Origin: Anaerolineales bacterium UBA6055
GTDB lineage: Bacteria; Chloroflexota; Anaerolineae; Aggregatilineales; Phototrophicaceae
NCBI GenBank assembly: GCA_002428985.1
Contig: DIYL01000012.1
Span: forward strand, 15,708 to 79,707
Length of the DNA stretch: 64,000 nucleotides
Direction of reading: 5' to 3'
Shown here: positions 51,588 through 58,946 of the stretch, piece by piece
How positions within the stretch are numbered: the stretch's first letter is position 1
How the letters are laid out: every line of letters starts with the position of its first letter
Translations under genes and position numbers: made by a program
The notes under the pieces: model-generated
Told to the model about the DNA's origin: nothing
The model's database searches: none
Seen by the model: only the letters and a program-made list of their open reading frames with translations

Positions 51588-51959
51588 ATGTCGGATATTA
51601 TTCGCGTTCTTATTGTAAATGATGATGAAAATATTGCGGATATGTGGCAGACAAAAGTTGTCAATAAGCAACCGGATATGGAAGCCGAAATTGCATTAAA
51701 TGGTGAGGATGCTGTCGCAGCTTCAGCAGAATATCAACCAGATGTTGTGATTATGGATGTGATGATGCCTGGTAACATCGATGGTATTGAAGCCACTGAG
51801 CAAATTCTCGCGCAAGGTAATAACACGCAAGTGGTTGTCTATTCTGGGCGTAATGATATTGCCCAAAGAGCGCTTGACGCTGGCGCGGTTCGTTTTATGG
51901 GGTTGCCGATTTTACCTGACCAATTGGTAAAAGTAATTCGTGAGGTAGCTCAAAAGTAG
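51588..51959 (+). CDS. Single-domain response regulator (lacks conserved Lys)
   Basis: CheY-like receiver domain, 123 residues, no output domain. NDDEN at residues 11-15 provides the acidic pair, VVIMDVMMPG (about 55-64) carries the phospho-acceptor Asp, and VVYSG (about 87) gives the Thr/Ser position. The conserved C-terminal Lys before Pro is replaced: the sequence reads RFMGLPILPDQL, Leu in place of Lys. Phosphorylation chemistry may therefore be altered. It has GAAGGGA 8 bp upstream of ATG 51588 and is followed 50 bp later by a second receiver protein; together they form a tandem pair. Confidence 0.88.
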   Translation: MSDIIRVLIVNDDENIADMWQTKVVNKQPDMEAEIALNGEDAVAASAEYQPDVVIMDVMMPGNIDGIEATEQILAQGNNTQVVVYSGRNDIAQRALDAGAVRFMGLPILPDQLVKVIREVAQK

Positions 51960-52009
51960 AATTTAATGTAGAATGTAATTACGTGATTTGGGATGTAAGG
52001 GACGAATAA

Positions 52010-52396
52010 ATGATAAAAATCGTAATTGCAAACGATGAGCGTGCTGCTGTACGCCTCCTTGAACTCCTCATCAAACGTACCGATGATATGACATGCATTG
52101 GTAAAGCCAAAAATGGGGAAGAAGCTGTGCGAATGGTACAAGCGTTGCGACCTGATGTGGTCTTGATGGACTTAATGATGCCCGGGATCAATGGGGTTGA
52201 AGCGACTAAACAGATTAAAGCAACTGTACCGACAACAAAAGTTGTCGTGAATACAGCCCGTGCCGACTACACGAACCGTGCTTTAGACGCTGGCGCATCT
52301 AAAGTGTTATCAATTCCAATCGAACAAGATGAGATTATCAACGCAATTCGAGAAGTTGTTAATCAACCGCTAGAAGATGACAGAGTCACTAAGTAA
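52010..52396 (+). CDS. Second single-domain response regulator (lacks conserved Lys)
   Basis: 128-residue CheY-like receiver. Acidic pocket ANDERAA (residues about 6-12), phospho-acceptor VVLMDLMMPGINGVEATKQI (about 48-67) and the Thr of VVVNTARAD. The Lys-Pro end motif reads KVLSIPIEQDEI, Ile in place of Lys. It shares with its upstream neighbour the 'hydrophobic-Pro-Ile' substitution and overall order, so the two are probably duplicates. No kinase or DNA-binding domain is linked to them in the window. Confidence 0.88.
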   Translation: MIKIVIANDERAAVRLLELLIKRTDDMTCIGKAKNGEEAVRMVQALRPDVVLMDLMMPGINGVEATKQIKATVPTTKVVVNTARADYTNRALDAGASKVLSIPIEQDEIINAIREVVNQPLEDDRVTK

Positions 52397-52565
52397 ACAG
52401 ATTGTCATCTCGTCAATTTGGTAAGATCATAGCTGATAAAACCAATAGTTTACTAAGTTAACACGCAGGGTCACGTTGTGTTGAATATTGACATTGCGTG
52501 TTTCTAATTTTGCTATCGTTACCAAACCTATAAATTGAGGAACACGTTCCGGCTTAGGAGTTTCT

Positions 52566-53207
52566 TTAGAGAACCAGCCCTAGCCACCAAATAACCGCAA
52601 ACGGTGTAATGCTACCGATCAATGTGCCGATCATAATTTGCATTGGGGTATGACGATCGAGCACCAACCGTGCCAAGACCACCAGCATGATAACAGGGAT
52701 CAAGAGAAGACTGACATCAAATCCATAGATGATTGCTGTTGCAGCTGTGACACTGGTAATTGCCATCGCATGTGCGCTGATATGATTGAAGAATGTGCCG
52801 AGTAACATCAACGTCAGTTGTACAATACTGATGAGTGTTAGCATCAATAAGACCCGGTGTGCGTTTGATTGGGCTAAAATAAGACCAGTGACAATACCCC
52901 CTACAATCGATACCGTATAAGGGATATAGCGTTCGTTGCTTTCCTTCATATGGAGGTCGCCAATTTTGCCAATCTTGACCATAAATACGATATAGAGCAG
53001 CGGCACAATACACACCCAAAATGTAAAAATCGAGGCGTGGAAGATGGCTGTATTTTGGGTCGGAGTAAATGTTAAGGCAATTGGGTATACGCATACTGCC
53101 CAAACCACTGGCGGGCTAATAAGATTGGAAACAATTTGTGCCCAAAGGTGGTCCGTCGCTTGTACTTGATGTCGAATCATCGCAGGAAGTGGTATCCGTA
53201 TATCCAT
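52566..53207 (-). CDS. PAP2-like membrane phosphatase
   Basis: A polytopic membrane protein, about 213 residues from ATG 53207, with six hydrophobic stretches. PAP2-type motifs appear in order: KESNERYIPY (about residue 106), ISAHAMAIT (about 145) and ARLVLDRHTPMQ (about 182), matching the K/R, S/G-H and R-x5-H-x3-D pattern, but the last Asp is Gln. PAP2 proteins dephosphorylate lipid phosphates at the membrane. Start 53207 was preferred because of AAGGA upstream; in-frame ATGs lie further upstream (53216, 53273). Confidence 0.65.
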   Translation of the reverse strand: MDIRIPLPAMIRHQVQATDHLWAQIVSNLISPPVVWAVCVYPIALTFTPTQNTAIFHASIFTFWVCIVPLLYIVFMVKIGKIGDLHMKESNERYIPYTVSIVGGIVTGLILAQSNAHRVLLMLTLISIVQLTLMLLGTFFNHISAHAMAITSVTAATAIIYGFDVSLLLIPVIMLVVLARLVLDRHTPMQIMIGTLIGSITPFAVIWWLGLVL

Positions 53208-53307
53208 ATAAAACATCCTTAGTGTATCATCTATTTCATTATACTCGGCAAATGCCAATACAATACCATACATAATTTAAGAAACTTTAAACTAGAGGAC
53301 AATTGAC

Positions 53308-53895
53308 ATGATTTCAAACACCTTATGTCAGGATTGGCAACTGCCCCAATACTCGCAACCTTGCATCACCGTTAACACAGCCAATCAGCAACAGATACGA
53401 ATCCAGCCTGATACACACACCTTTGAACTTGATGAAAGTCCAGCAAATGTCACAATTTCATGGGGAACAGCCCCGCTAACACAGTTGACATGGCAAGCTG
53501 ATTCGCTCAATTGGGACGGTCAAGTGCGGTTAGGAGGGTTTGTCACAGCAATTCACTTTACGCATGTGGCACAATTAGACATCGACCTAGCGATTATGAC
53601 CGTCGAAGCATATCCGCTTAAGCCCGATGTAAAGCCCTATTTATCAGCAAAAGATCGGACACAAATCCCCTATCAACCTGCCGACTTTTTGGACGGTGTT
53701 GATGATGACCAACCCGAAGGTGTCACGACATGGCTAGCAGACATCGACAGTCCATTGGTTGGCTTGATGCAAGATGCGATGAATCAAGGGCATCGGGTGT
53801 ATGCATTTGGTCAACTCGCAGATGAAGAGCAAGGTTGGCATCATGTATTTGCGTTACCTATTCTGCTAGAAGCGGTTACATCATTTATGCGCTAG
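53308..53895 (+). CDS. Hypothetical protein
   Basis: 195 residues, not recognised and without signal peptide or membrane segment. It looks beta-rich at the start (ITVNTANQQQIRIQPDTHTF) and has WDGQVRLGGFVTAIHFTHVAQLDI near residue 75. Its gene is 20 bp upstream of the amidohydrolase gene with the same orientation, so they may form a pair, though nothing links them functionally. ATG 53308 has GAGGAC 6 bp upstream. Confidence 0.55.
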   Translation: MISNTLCQDWQLPQYSQPCITVNTANQQQIRIQPDTHTFELDESPANVTISWGTAPLTQLTWQADSLNWDGQVRLGGFVTAIHFTHVAQLDIDLAIMTVEAYPLKPDVKPYLSAKDRTQIPYQPADFLDGVDDDQPEGVTTWLADIDSPLVGLMQDAMNQGHRVYAFGQLADEEQGWHHVFALPILLEAVTSFMR

Positions 53896-53915
53896 TTTCA
53901 AAAATGGAGGCAGAT

Positions 53916-54743
53916 ATGACCGATCTACCAATTATTGATGTATGGGCACAACCTGTTTTCGCCGAATCATTCCAGAAACTACCCGAAATTCTCCGGCTAT
54001 TTGAACAATCGGGATCTGTTGATTTGCTCAACCAAGACATCACACCCGAACAACTCATCGGCATCATGGATGACGCTGGTATCGACAAACTGATGTTATC
54101 GGCATGGCATCGTCCTGAAGGCTGGATCATCACCAATGATCAAGTCGCTGAATTTGTCCAACACGACCCAGATCGTTTTATTGGGGTTGCGACGGTTAAC
54201 CTACAAAAGCCAGTTGAGGCAGTCAAAGAATTAGATCGCGCTGTGAATGACCTCGAATTCAAAGCTATGCGAATTGTGCCATGGTTATGGCAACTACCAC
54301 CCAACAACCGTTTCTACTTCCCGTTATATGTAAAATGTATCGAGCTGGATATTCCATTTTGTACACAGGTCGGGCATACGGGACCGTTGATGCCATCGGA
54401 GACAGGTCGCCCTGTGCCTTATATTGATGACATTGCGCTGATTTTCCCTGAGTTAAAAATTGTTTGTGGTCATATTGGCTTCCCGTGGACAGATGAGATG
54501 ATTGGCGTCGCATGGAAACACGATAACGTCTACATTGATACATCCGCCTATTTGCCACGCTATTATCCGCAACAACTGATTCATTACATGAAAACATATG
54601 GGAGTGATAAAGTGCTATTCGGGACAAATTTTCCACAGCTTAACTTAAAGAAATGCACCCAACAAGCACTCGACCTCGATTTACCTGAGGAAACGCGTGA
54701 TAAATTTCTTTTTGGGAATGCGAGACGTGTATTTAATTTGTAG
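53916..54743 (+). CDS. Amidohydrolase_2-family protein lacking the HxH metal motif
   Basis: 275 residues with a TIM-barrel amidohydrolase-2 pattern (decarboxylase/gamma-resorcylate type): N-terminal PIIDVWAQPVFAESF, DRFIGVATVNLQKPVEAVKELDRA near residue 83, CGHIGFPWTDEM around 178 (a His ligand) and YIDTSAYLPRYYP then LFGTNFPQL. The usual N-terminal HxH is WAQ here (Trp and Gln in place of both His), so metal binding may be different. ATG 53916 follows GGAGG. The end overlaps the convergent Nudix gene by 11 bp. Confidence 0.85.
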   Translation: MTDLPIIDVWAQPVFAESFQKLPEILRLFEQSGSVDLLNQDITPEQLIGIMDDAGIDKLMLSAWHRPEGWIITNDQVAEFVQHDPDRFIGVATVNLQKPVEAVKELDRAVNDLEFKAMRIVPWLWQLPPNNRFYFPLYVKCIELDIPFCTQVGHTGPLMPSETGRPVPYIDDIALIFPELKIVCGHIGFPWTDEMIGVAWKHDNVYIDTSAYLPRYYPQQLIHYMKTYGSDKVLFGTNFPQLNLKKCTQQALDLDLPEETRDKFLFGNARRVFNL

Positions 54744-55203
54744 CATTGTGTTTGTCTAATAATTCAAGCAATCCAGCAGGGTATAAGGGGGGCGCATTGT
54801 CTCCTCGAAAAAAATCTAGCGTTTTCCAGACAGCATCGAATAGCACCTCGCCGTCATCTTCACCGCGTACAACTCGCGATTCGTCATATACGCTCTCATC
54901 TGTGAATCGTCCATCATAGATGAGCATGATTTCATGCCCGCGCTTATCCTCAAACTTAAAGATGCTTTCCAATATCCCGATGAATGTCACGTCAGCCACA
55001 TCGGCTTCTATTTCCTCCATGACCTCGCGTTTGATGGTGTCGACGCCATATTCCCCAAACTCAATCGACCCGCCAATCGGACGATAGAACGTCTCGTCAA
55101 TGGTGCGATCATACCCTTCTGCAACGAAGATTTTATCGTCCCAACGGAACACACAGACCGCTTTGGATTTGACGCGTTTTTTCTTTTTCTTCTTTTTGGA
55201 CAT
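54733..55203 (-). CDS. Nudix hydrolase
   Basis: 156-residue nucleotide-diphosphate-linked hydrolase. The Nudix box GGSIEFGEYGVDTIKREVMEEI (residues about 44-65) has the G-x5-E-x7-REUxEExGU pattern with the terminal part EIEADV. The N-terminus is a strongly basic run (KKKKKKKRVKSK), which may bind nucleic acid or be untrusted start territory. Cleaves an X-linked nucleoside diphosphate; substrate unknown. Start ATG 55203. Overlaps the amidohydrolase stop region by 11 bp (54733-54743). Confidence 0.9.
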   Translation of the reverse strand: MSKKKKKKKRVKSKAVCVFRWDDKIFVAEGYDRTIDETFYRPIGGSIEFGEYGVDTIKREVMEEIEADVADVTFIGILESIFKFEDKRGHEIMLIYDGRFTDESVYDESRVVRGEDDGEVLFDAVWKTLDFFRGDNAPPLYPAGLLELLDKHNATN

Positions 55204-55334
55204 CCGTTGATACCAGTCTACAAGTAATTGCCATCAATAGACTGTAACATCATCAGTCAAAATGCTCTATGCGGAAATGATTCGGATTGCTCATTTAAAT
55301 ACTGGTATACTTTCTAAAATCAGGAGGAATATTT

Positions 55335-55727
55335 ATGAAACGATCCGTACTATTTGAAGGCTATACATTAGATGAGGTTTTAGCATTTACAGATGAAGAA
55401 ATTGAAGCGTGGATTCTGGTAGATGATCCTATTATTTTCAAAGTGGGATCTGCTGAAATACTAGCTAAAATCGAAATAAAAGAATCGTCACTGGTCGTTG
55501 AATTAGCTCAGATTGAAGGTGGCGGAGAAGGTGTCTTATCATCGATTGGTGTCCTTGCCCGCAAATATGCACGTCAACAAAATCTACAACATATTGAATG
55601 GATTGTACATTCACTGGACTGCCTTGACCCTAACCCAAAGTTGAATCCAATGCTGGAACGTGCAGGATTCGCCATTCAAGATATACCCGATAAAGGTAAA
55701 GCCTACTTTCGCAAAATGTCGGTATGA
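55335..55727 (+). CDS. GNAT-like small protein of unknown function
   Basis: 130 residues. The pattern AQIEGGGEGVLSSIGVLARKYARQQ (about residues 58-81) followed by LQHIEWIVHSLDC and the terminal NPMLERAGFAIQDI resembles an acetyltransferase-type fold: strand with a G-rich loop, helix, then '..LeraGF'. It lacks the canonical R-G-x-G-x-A loop, so activity is doubtful. ATG 55335 has AGGAGGA 7 bp upstream. It converges on the DUF4406 gene, with a strong hairpin between. Confidence 0.6.
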   Translation: MKRSVLFEGYTLDEVLAFTDEEIEAWILVDDPIIFKVGSAEILAKIEIKESSLVVELAQIEGGGEGVLSSIGVLARKYARQQNLQHIEWIVHSLDCLDPNPKLNPMLERAGFAIQDIPDKGKAYFRKMSV

Positions 55728-55740
55728 CAAAATTCGTGCT

Positions 55741-55784
55741 GTGTATGGTTTAGCATATAGTTTGGCTATCACAAAACCATACAC
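55741..55784. terminator. Long perfect hairpin between convergent genes
   Basis: GTGTATGGTTT (55741-55751) and AAACCATACAC (55774-55784), a perfect 11-bp stem with a 22-base loop between the stops of two convergent genes. Probably a shared terminator. Confidence 0.6.
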
Positions 55785-55803
55785 ACCAATCTATGTTAAT
55801 GCC

Positions 55804-56187
55804 CTAGTTCCCTACATAAGTCGGAATCTCGTCTGACTTGTAGTAAACAGGAATGCCTCGTTCATTGGCAATGCGCACGTCATTATCTGCACCTTTGGAT
55901 TCACCCTCAAGCCGTAAAACCGCATCACAACGATCTAATAAGCGGTGCGCTGTTGGATAAAAAATTTCTTCGTAGAGATCATCACCTACTGATTCACCAC
56001 CAGCAGTATTCCAGATCGGTACAGCAACCCACTCACCAATCATCGGAATGTGTCCCGCTTGAAATATGGGATAAGATGCCGATTCAAGGTTGTGTAAGTT
56101 CTCTGCCATTTTATCGGGATCGTCATTTGTCCCACTGCGATACGGTCCTGCAATGAGAATCATCAGTCGTTTATTTGTTGTTGACAT
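55804..56187 (-). CDS. DUF4406 / nucleoside-2-deoxyribosyltransferase-like protein
   Basis: 127 residues of the DUF4406 group with a nucleoside-deoxyribosyltransferase-like flavodoxin fold: LMILIAGPYRSGTNDDPDKMAENL (near residues 8-31), AGHIPMIGEWVAVPIW, LLDRCDAVLRLEGESKGAD (typical S/G-A-D loop), and a terminal IPVYYKSDEIP. Function unknown. ATG 56187 has AGGA 12 bp upstream. Divergent from the DeoR gene, sharing the region with the palindromes at 56263-56286. Confidence 0.85.
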   Translation of the reverse strand: MSTTNKRLMILIAGPYRSGTNDDPDKMAENLHNLESASYPIFQAGHIPMIGEWVAVPIWNTAGGESVGDDLYEEIFYPTAHRLLDRCDAVLRLEGESKGADNDVRIANERGIPVYYKSDEIPTYVGN

Positions 56188-56262
56188 GTTATCTTTATCC
56201 TGCGTTTTTATGCGATAATTTTCGAGAGTGCGCACGAAACTCGTTTATATAATACACAAATA

Positions 56263-56286
56263 TGCACGAACGTGCAATATCGTGCA
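56263..56286. promoter_or_regulatory. DeoR operator candidate with repeated half-sites
   Basis: TGCACGAACGTGCA (56263-56276) is a perfect palindrome. It is followed by CGTGCA at 56281-56286 and preceded by another GCACGAA around 56231. These sites lie 22-45 bp before the DeoR start and near the divergent DUF4406 start, and could be a shared operator. Confidence 0.55.
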
Positions 56287-56307
56287 AAAACGTGAAGAGG
56301 TCAGCAT

Positions 56308-57066
56308 ATGTTACCTGATGAACGGCGGCAATATATATTAGACAAACTCACACAAGAGGGACGTTTGATTGCAAAGGATGTAAGTCATGCATTAGGTGTA
56401 TCCGAAGATACAATCCGACGCGACTTGCGTGAACTCGCAGAAGAGGGGCTCTTACAGCGGGTACATGGTGGTGCATTACCTGCATCTCCTGCGATGGGGA
56501 ACTTTGGACAACGTGAGACAATTCATCCTGAAGAAAAAATTGAAATCGGGCGCAGTGCTGCTAGACTCGTTCATGAAGGACAAGTTATCATCTTAGACGG
56601 TGGGACAACTGCGATTCAAGTAGCACGACATTTACCATCAACGTTGCAGGCAACAGTCGTGACCCATAGTCCACGCACAGCAATCGAATTAATCGATCAT
56701 CAATATATCGAGGTGATTTTAATCGGTGGGACATTATTCAAACATTCGATTGTATCGGTCGGCGCACATGCCCTAGAATCAATCCGGCGTATTCGTGCAG
56801 ACATCTACTTTATGGGGGTGACGGGTATTCATCCCGAAACAGGGCTCAGCACAGGGGACTATGAAGAGGCGCAAGTCAAATTAGCACTGAGCAACCAATC
56901 GGCTGAGACGTATGTGTTGGCATCCGATGAAAAATTAGGCTCAGCATCGCCATATATCATCGCACCATTAGCACAAGTCACAGGTCTGGTTGTGAGTCAC
57001 TCTATTGATGAAGCGATACTAGAACCCTATAAATCAATAGGACTCAGTGTGATTAGCCCGACTTAA
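56308..57066 (+). CDS. DeoR-family transcriptional regulator
   Basis: 252 residues. Winged HTH LIAKDVSHALGVSEDTIRRDLRELAEEGLLQRVHGGAL (residues about 20-57) is the DeoR signature. The C-terminal ISOCOT-type sugar-phosphate-sensing domain has ILDGGTTAIQVARHLP and VILIGGTLFKHSIVSVG, GVTGIHPETGLSTG and a terminal DEKLG. It senses a sugar phosphate; the genes it controls are unclear. The TGCACG palindromes just upstream imply autoregulation and perhaps control of the divergent DUF4406 gene. Its end overlaps the sulfotransferase remnant by 4 bp. Confidence 0.93.
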   Translation: MLPDERRQYILDKLTQEGRLIAKDVSHALGVSEDTIRRDLRELAEEGLLQRVHGGALPASPAMGNFGQRETIHPEEKIEIGRSAARLVHEGQVIILDGGTTAIQVARHLPSTLQATVVTHSPRTAIELIDHQYIEVILIGGTLFKHSIVSVGAHALESIRRIRADIYFMGVTGIHPETGLSTGDYEEAQVKLALSNQSAETYVLASDEKLGSASPYIIAPLAQVTGLVVSHSIDEAILEPYKSIGLSVISPT

Positions 57067-57953
57067 TCAGTGGATGGTCGAATTCCATGTTCTAACCAAT
57101 CGCGACAATCGGGCGTGAGGGCACGTTGGGCAGCTGCATCATATAATTTGAGGTCCTCATCTGTCAGCACATCTTTCCAACGCCCATTTGTCCCTTTGTT
57201 GATAAAGGTTTTTCCACCGCCTTGCAACCAACTCAGCTCACCGACGACTTCATCAGCATGTTTTTTCATCGTATCGAAGGATACAGCATCGACAATCTTG
57301 GGGATCAATACTTCGCTAACATCTATATCAAGGAACGCGATAAGTTTTCGGATTTCACCTTCAAGATCTTGCAATAGATGGTTGTAGTGAACCAAGTAGA
57401 TATTGGGGAGGTGACGGTAGTCCCACCATGTTTGATTATGATGAAAAGTCGATTGAAATGGATACCCATCATTTTCCCATTCAAACCAGCCTTTGGTAAT
57501 CTACCAATGCCAGAACTCATGAATCGTGTCAGGGCAAGCAGGTTTGGTTTTCATCTCAAATGAGTTCTTGTAGTGATTCCACATGGACATGAATGTATCG
57601 CGCGCATCCCGACTCACGACGATGTACTTCACATTTGTGTGATAGATTAAACCATCCAACGGCATATGCGACTTAATACTGCGCCGATGTGTCTGCGCAT
57701 CTAGCTTCGCAATGACCTCGTCAATGGGTGCCCTACTATTCTCTACCCACGGGAACACATCAAATACATGCCGAAATTTTAAATCCTGAAAAATCAGATG
57801 CATGACAATATTCTGCATCCACGTTGTGCCTGATTTTGGTGCAGTCGAGATGACAATATCACCATCCCGTGGAATATAATGTTTCCAGCGCAGACTATCT
57901 AATGTGCTTCCATTTTGATAGACATACTTTACTTCTGGCAATTGATGGGACAT
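57063..57953 (-). pseudogene. Sulfotransferase interrupted by one in-frame amber codon
   Basis: PAPS-dependent sulfotransferase family. On the minus strand one frame runs 57953 to 57063; the only stop inside is TAG at 57501-57503 (codon 151). The N-terminal part has the PAPS 5'-phosphosulfate loop DIVISTAPKSGTTWMQNIV (residues about 32-50) and the 3'-phosphate loop VVSRDARDTFMSMWNHYKN (about 113-131). After the stop the same frame continues with ITKGWFEWENDGY, NIYLVHYNHLLQDLEGE, LDIDVSEVLIPKIVD and the GELSWLQGGGKTFINKG tail. Without the amber the product would be about 296 residues. It is probably a nonsense allele, or a sequencing error or suppressed stop. It follows the ABC ATPase by 24 bp. 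Confidence 0.8.
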
Positions 57954-57977
57954 GTATCAGTCTCCAAAATACTTGGG

Positions 57978-58934
57978 TTATGTCACTAACCCGCGCGTCA
58001 CACGCATGAACATATGCTCAAGGTCTTTTTCCTCTTCGTTAAAGCCGAGTAATGTGATGCCTTCATCAAACAACTTCCGACTCAACGCAGCGAGGTCTTC
58101 ATCATTTCCGGCGAAGTCGACCCGCACCCGTGACCGCCCGTTTTTCGGCGTGATGATTTCGGCTTCAACAACATCTTTAATGCCTTTGACGATATTCAGG
58201 ACTTTCTCTGCGACATCATTATCCATCACCGTCACCATAATTTCGCGGTGTGCCATGAGCTCCACTTTGAGGTCGTCGATACTACCCTGCATGATAATTT
58301 CACCCGCTTCGATAATCCCGATGTGTGAGCAAATATCTTCGACATCGGCGAGGATATGCGAGGAGAAGAAAATTGTCTTACCCATATTGGCTAATTCACC
58401 AAGTAATTCACGGATTTCAACACGCGCCCGTGGATCAAGCCCCGATGCGGGTTCGTCTAGGATTAAAACTTGCGGATCGTGAGCGAGGGTTCGCGCTAAA
58501 GATAGACGTTGCTTCATACCCTTACTGAGTTTATCCACCATATCTTCGCGACGATGGCTGAGGTCAACCAGTTCGAGTAAGTCACCGACAAGGCGTTTAC
58601 GTTCATTTTCTGGGATGTCATAACATGCGGCAAAGAAATCAAGATATTCCCAGACGCGCAAATCTTCGTAGACCCCGAATTCATCCGGCATATACCCGAT
58701 CGCGCGACGCACTGCCCGACGATCATCCAAAACAGAATGGCCAGCAACAAATGCTGTCCCGCTACTGGGGCGCGTCAAGGTTGTCAATACGCGCATTGTT
58801 GTTGTTTTACCAGCACCATTCGGACCAACAAACCCATAAATTGACCCCTGTGGTACTTCGATAGAAATACCCCGCACCGCCTGAAAATTGCCAAACGATT
58901 TTTTAATATCGCGTGTTTCAATAATATAGTCCAT
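57978..58934 (-). CDS. ABC transporter ATP-binding protein
   Basis: 318 residues. Walker A GPNGAGKTT near residue 39, Q-loop region YMPDEFGVY, signature LSKGMKQRLSLART near 140, Walker B LILDEPASGLD, and a C-terminal extension (HREIMVTVMDNDV onward) seen in drug/antibiotic-type exporters (CcmA/NatA-like). It likely works with the large membrane protein encoded just upstream in the same operon, 12 bp away; no ABC_membrane domain is obvious there, so the partner is uncertain. ATG 58934. Confidence 0.92.
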   Translation of the reverse strand: MDYIIETRDIKKSFGNFQAVRGISIEVPQGSIYGFVGPNGAGKTTTMRVLTTLTRPSSGTAFVAGHSVLDDRRAVRRAIGYMPDEFGVYEDLRVWEYLDFFAACYDIPENERKRLVGDLLELVDLSHRREDMVDKLSKGMKQRLSLARTLAHDPQVLILDEPASGLDPRARVEIRELLGELANMGKTIFFSSHILADVEDICSHIGIIEAGEIIMQGSIDDLKVELMAHREIMVTVMDNDVAEKVLNIVKGIKDVVEAEIITPKNGRSRVRVDFAGNDEDLAALSRKLFDEGITLLGFNEEEKDLEHMFMRVTRGLVT

Positions 58935-58946
58935 GTTTTGTCTCCG

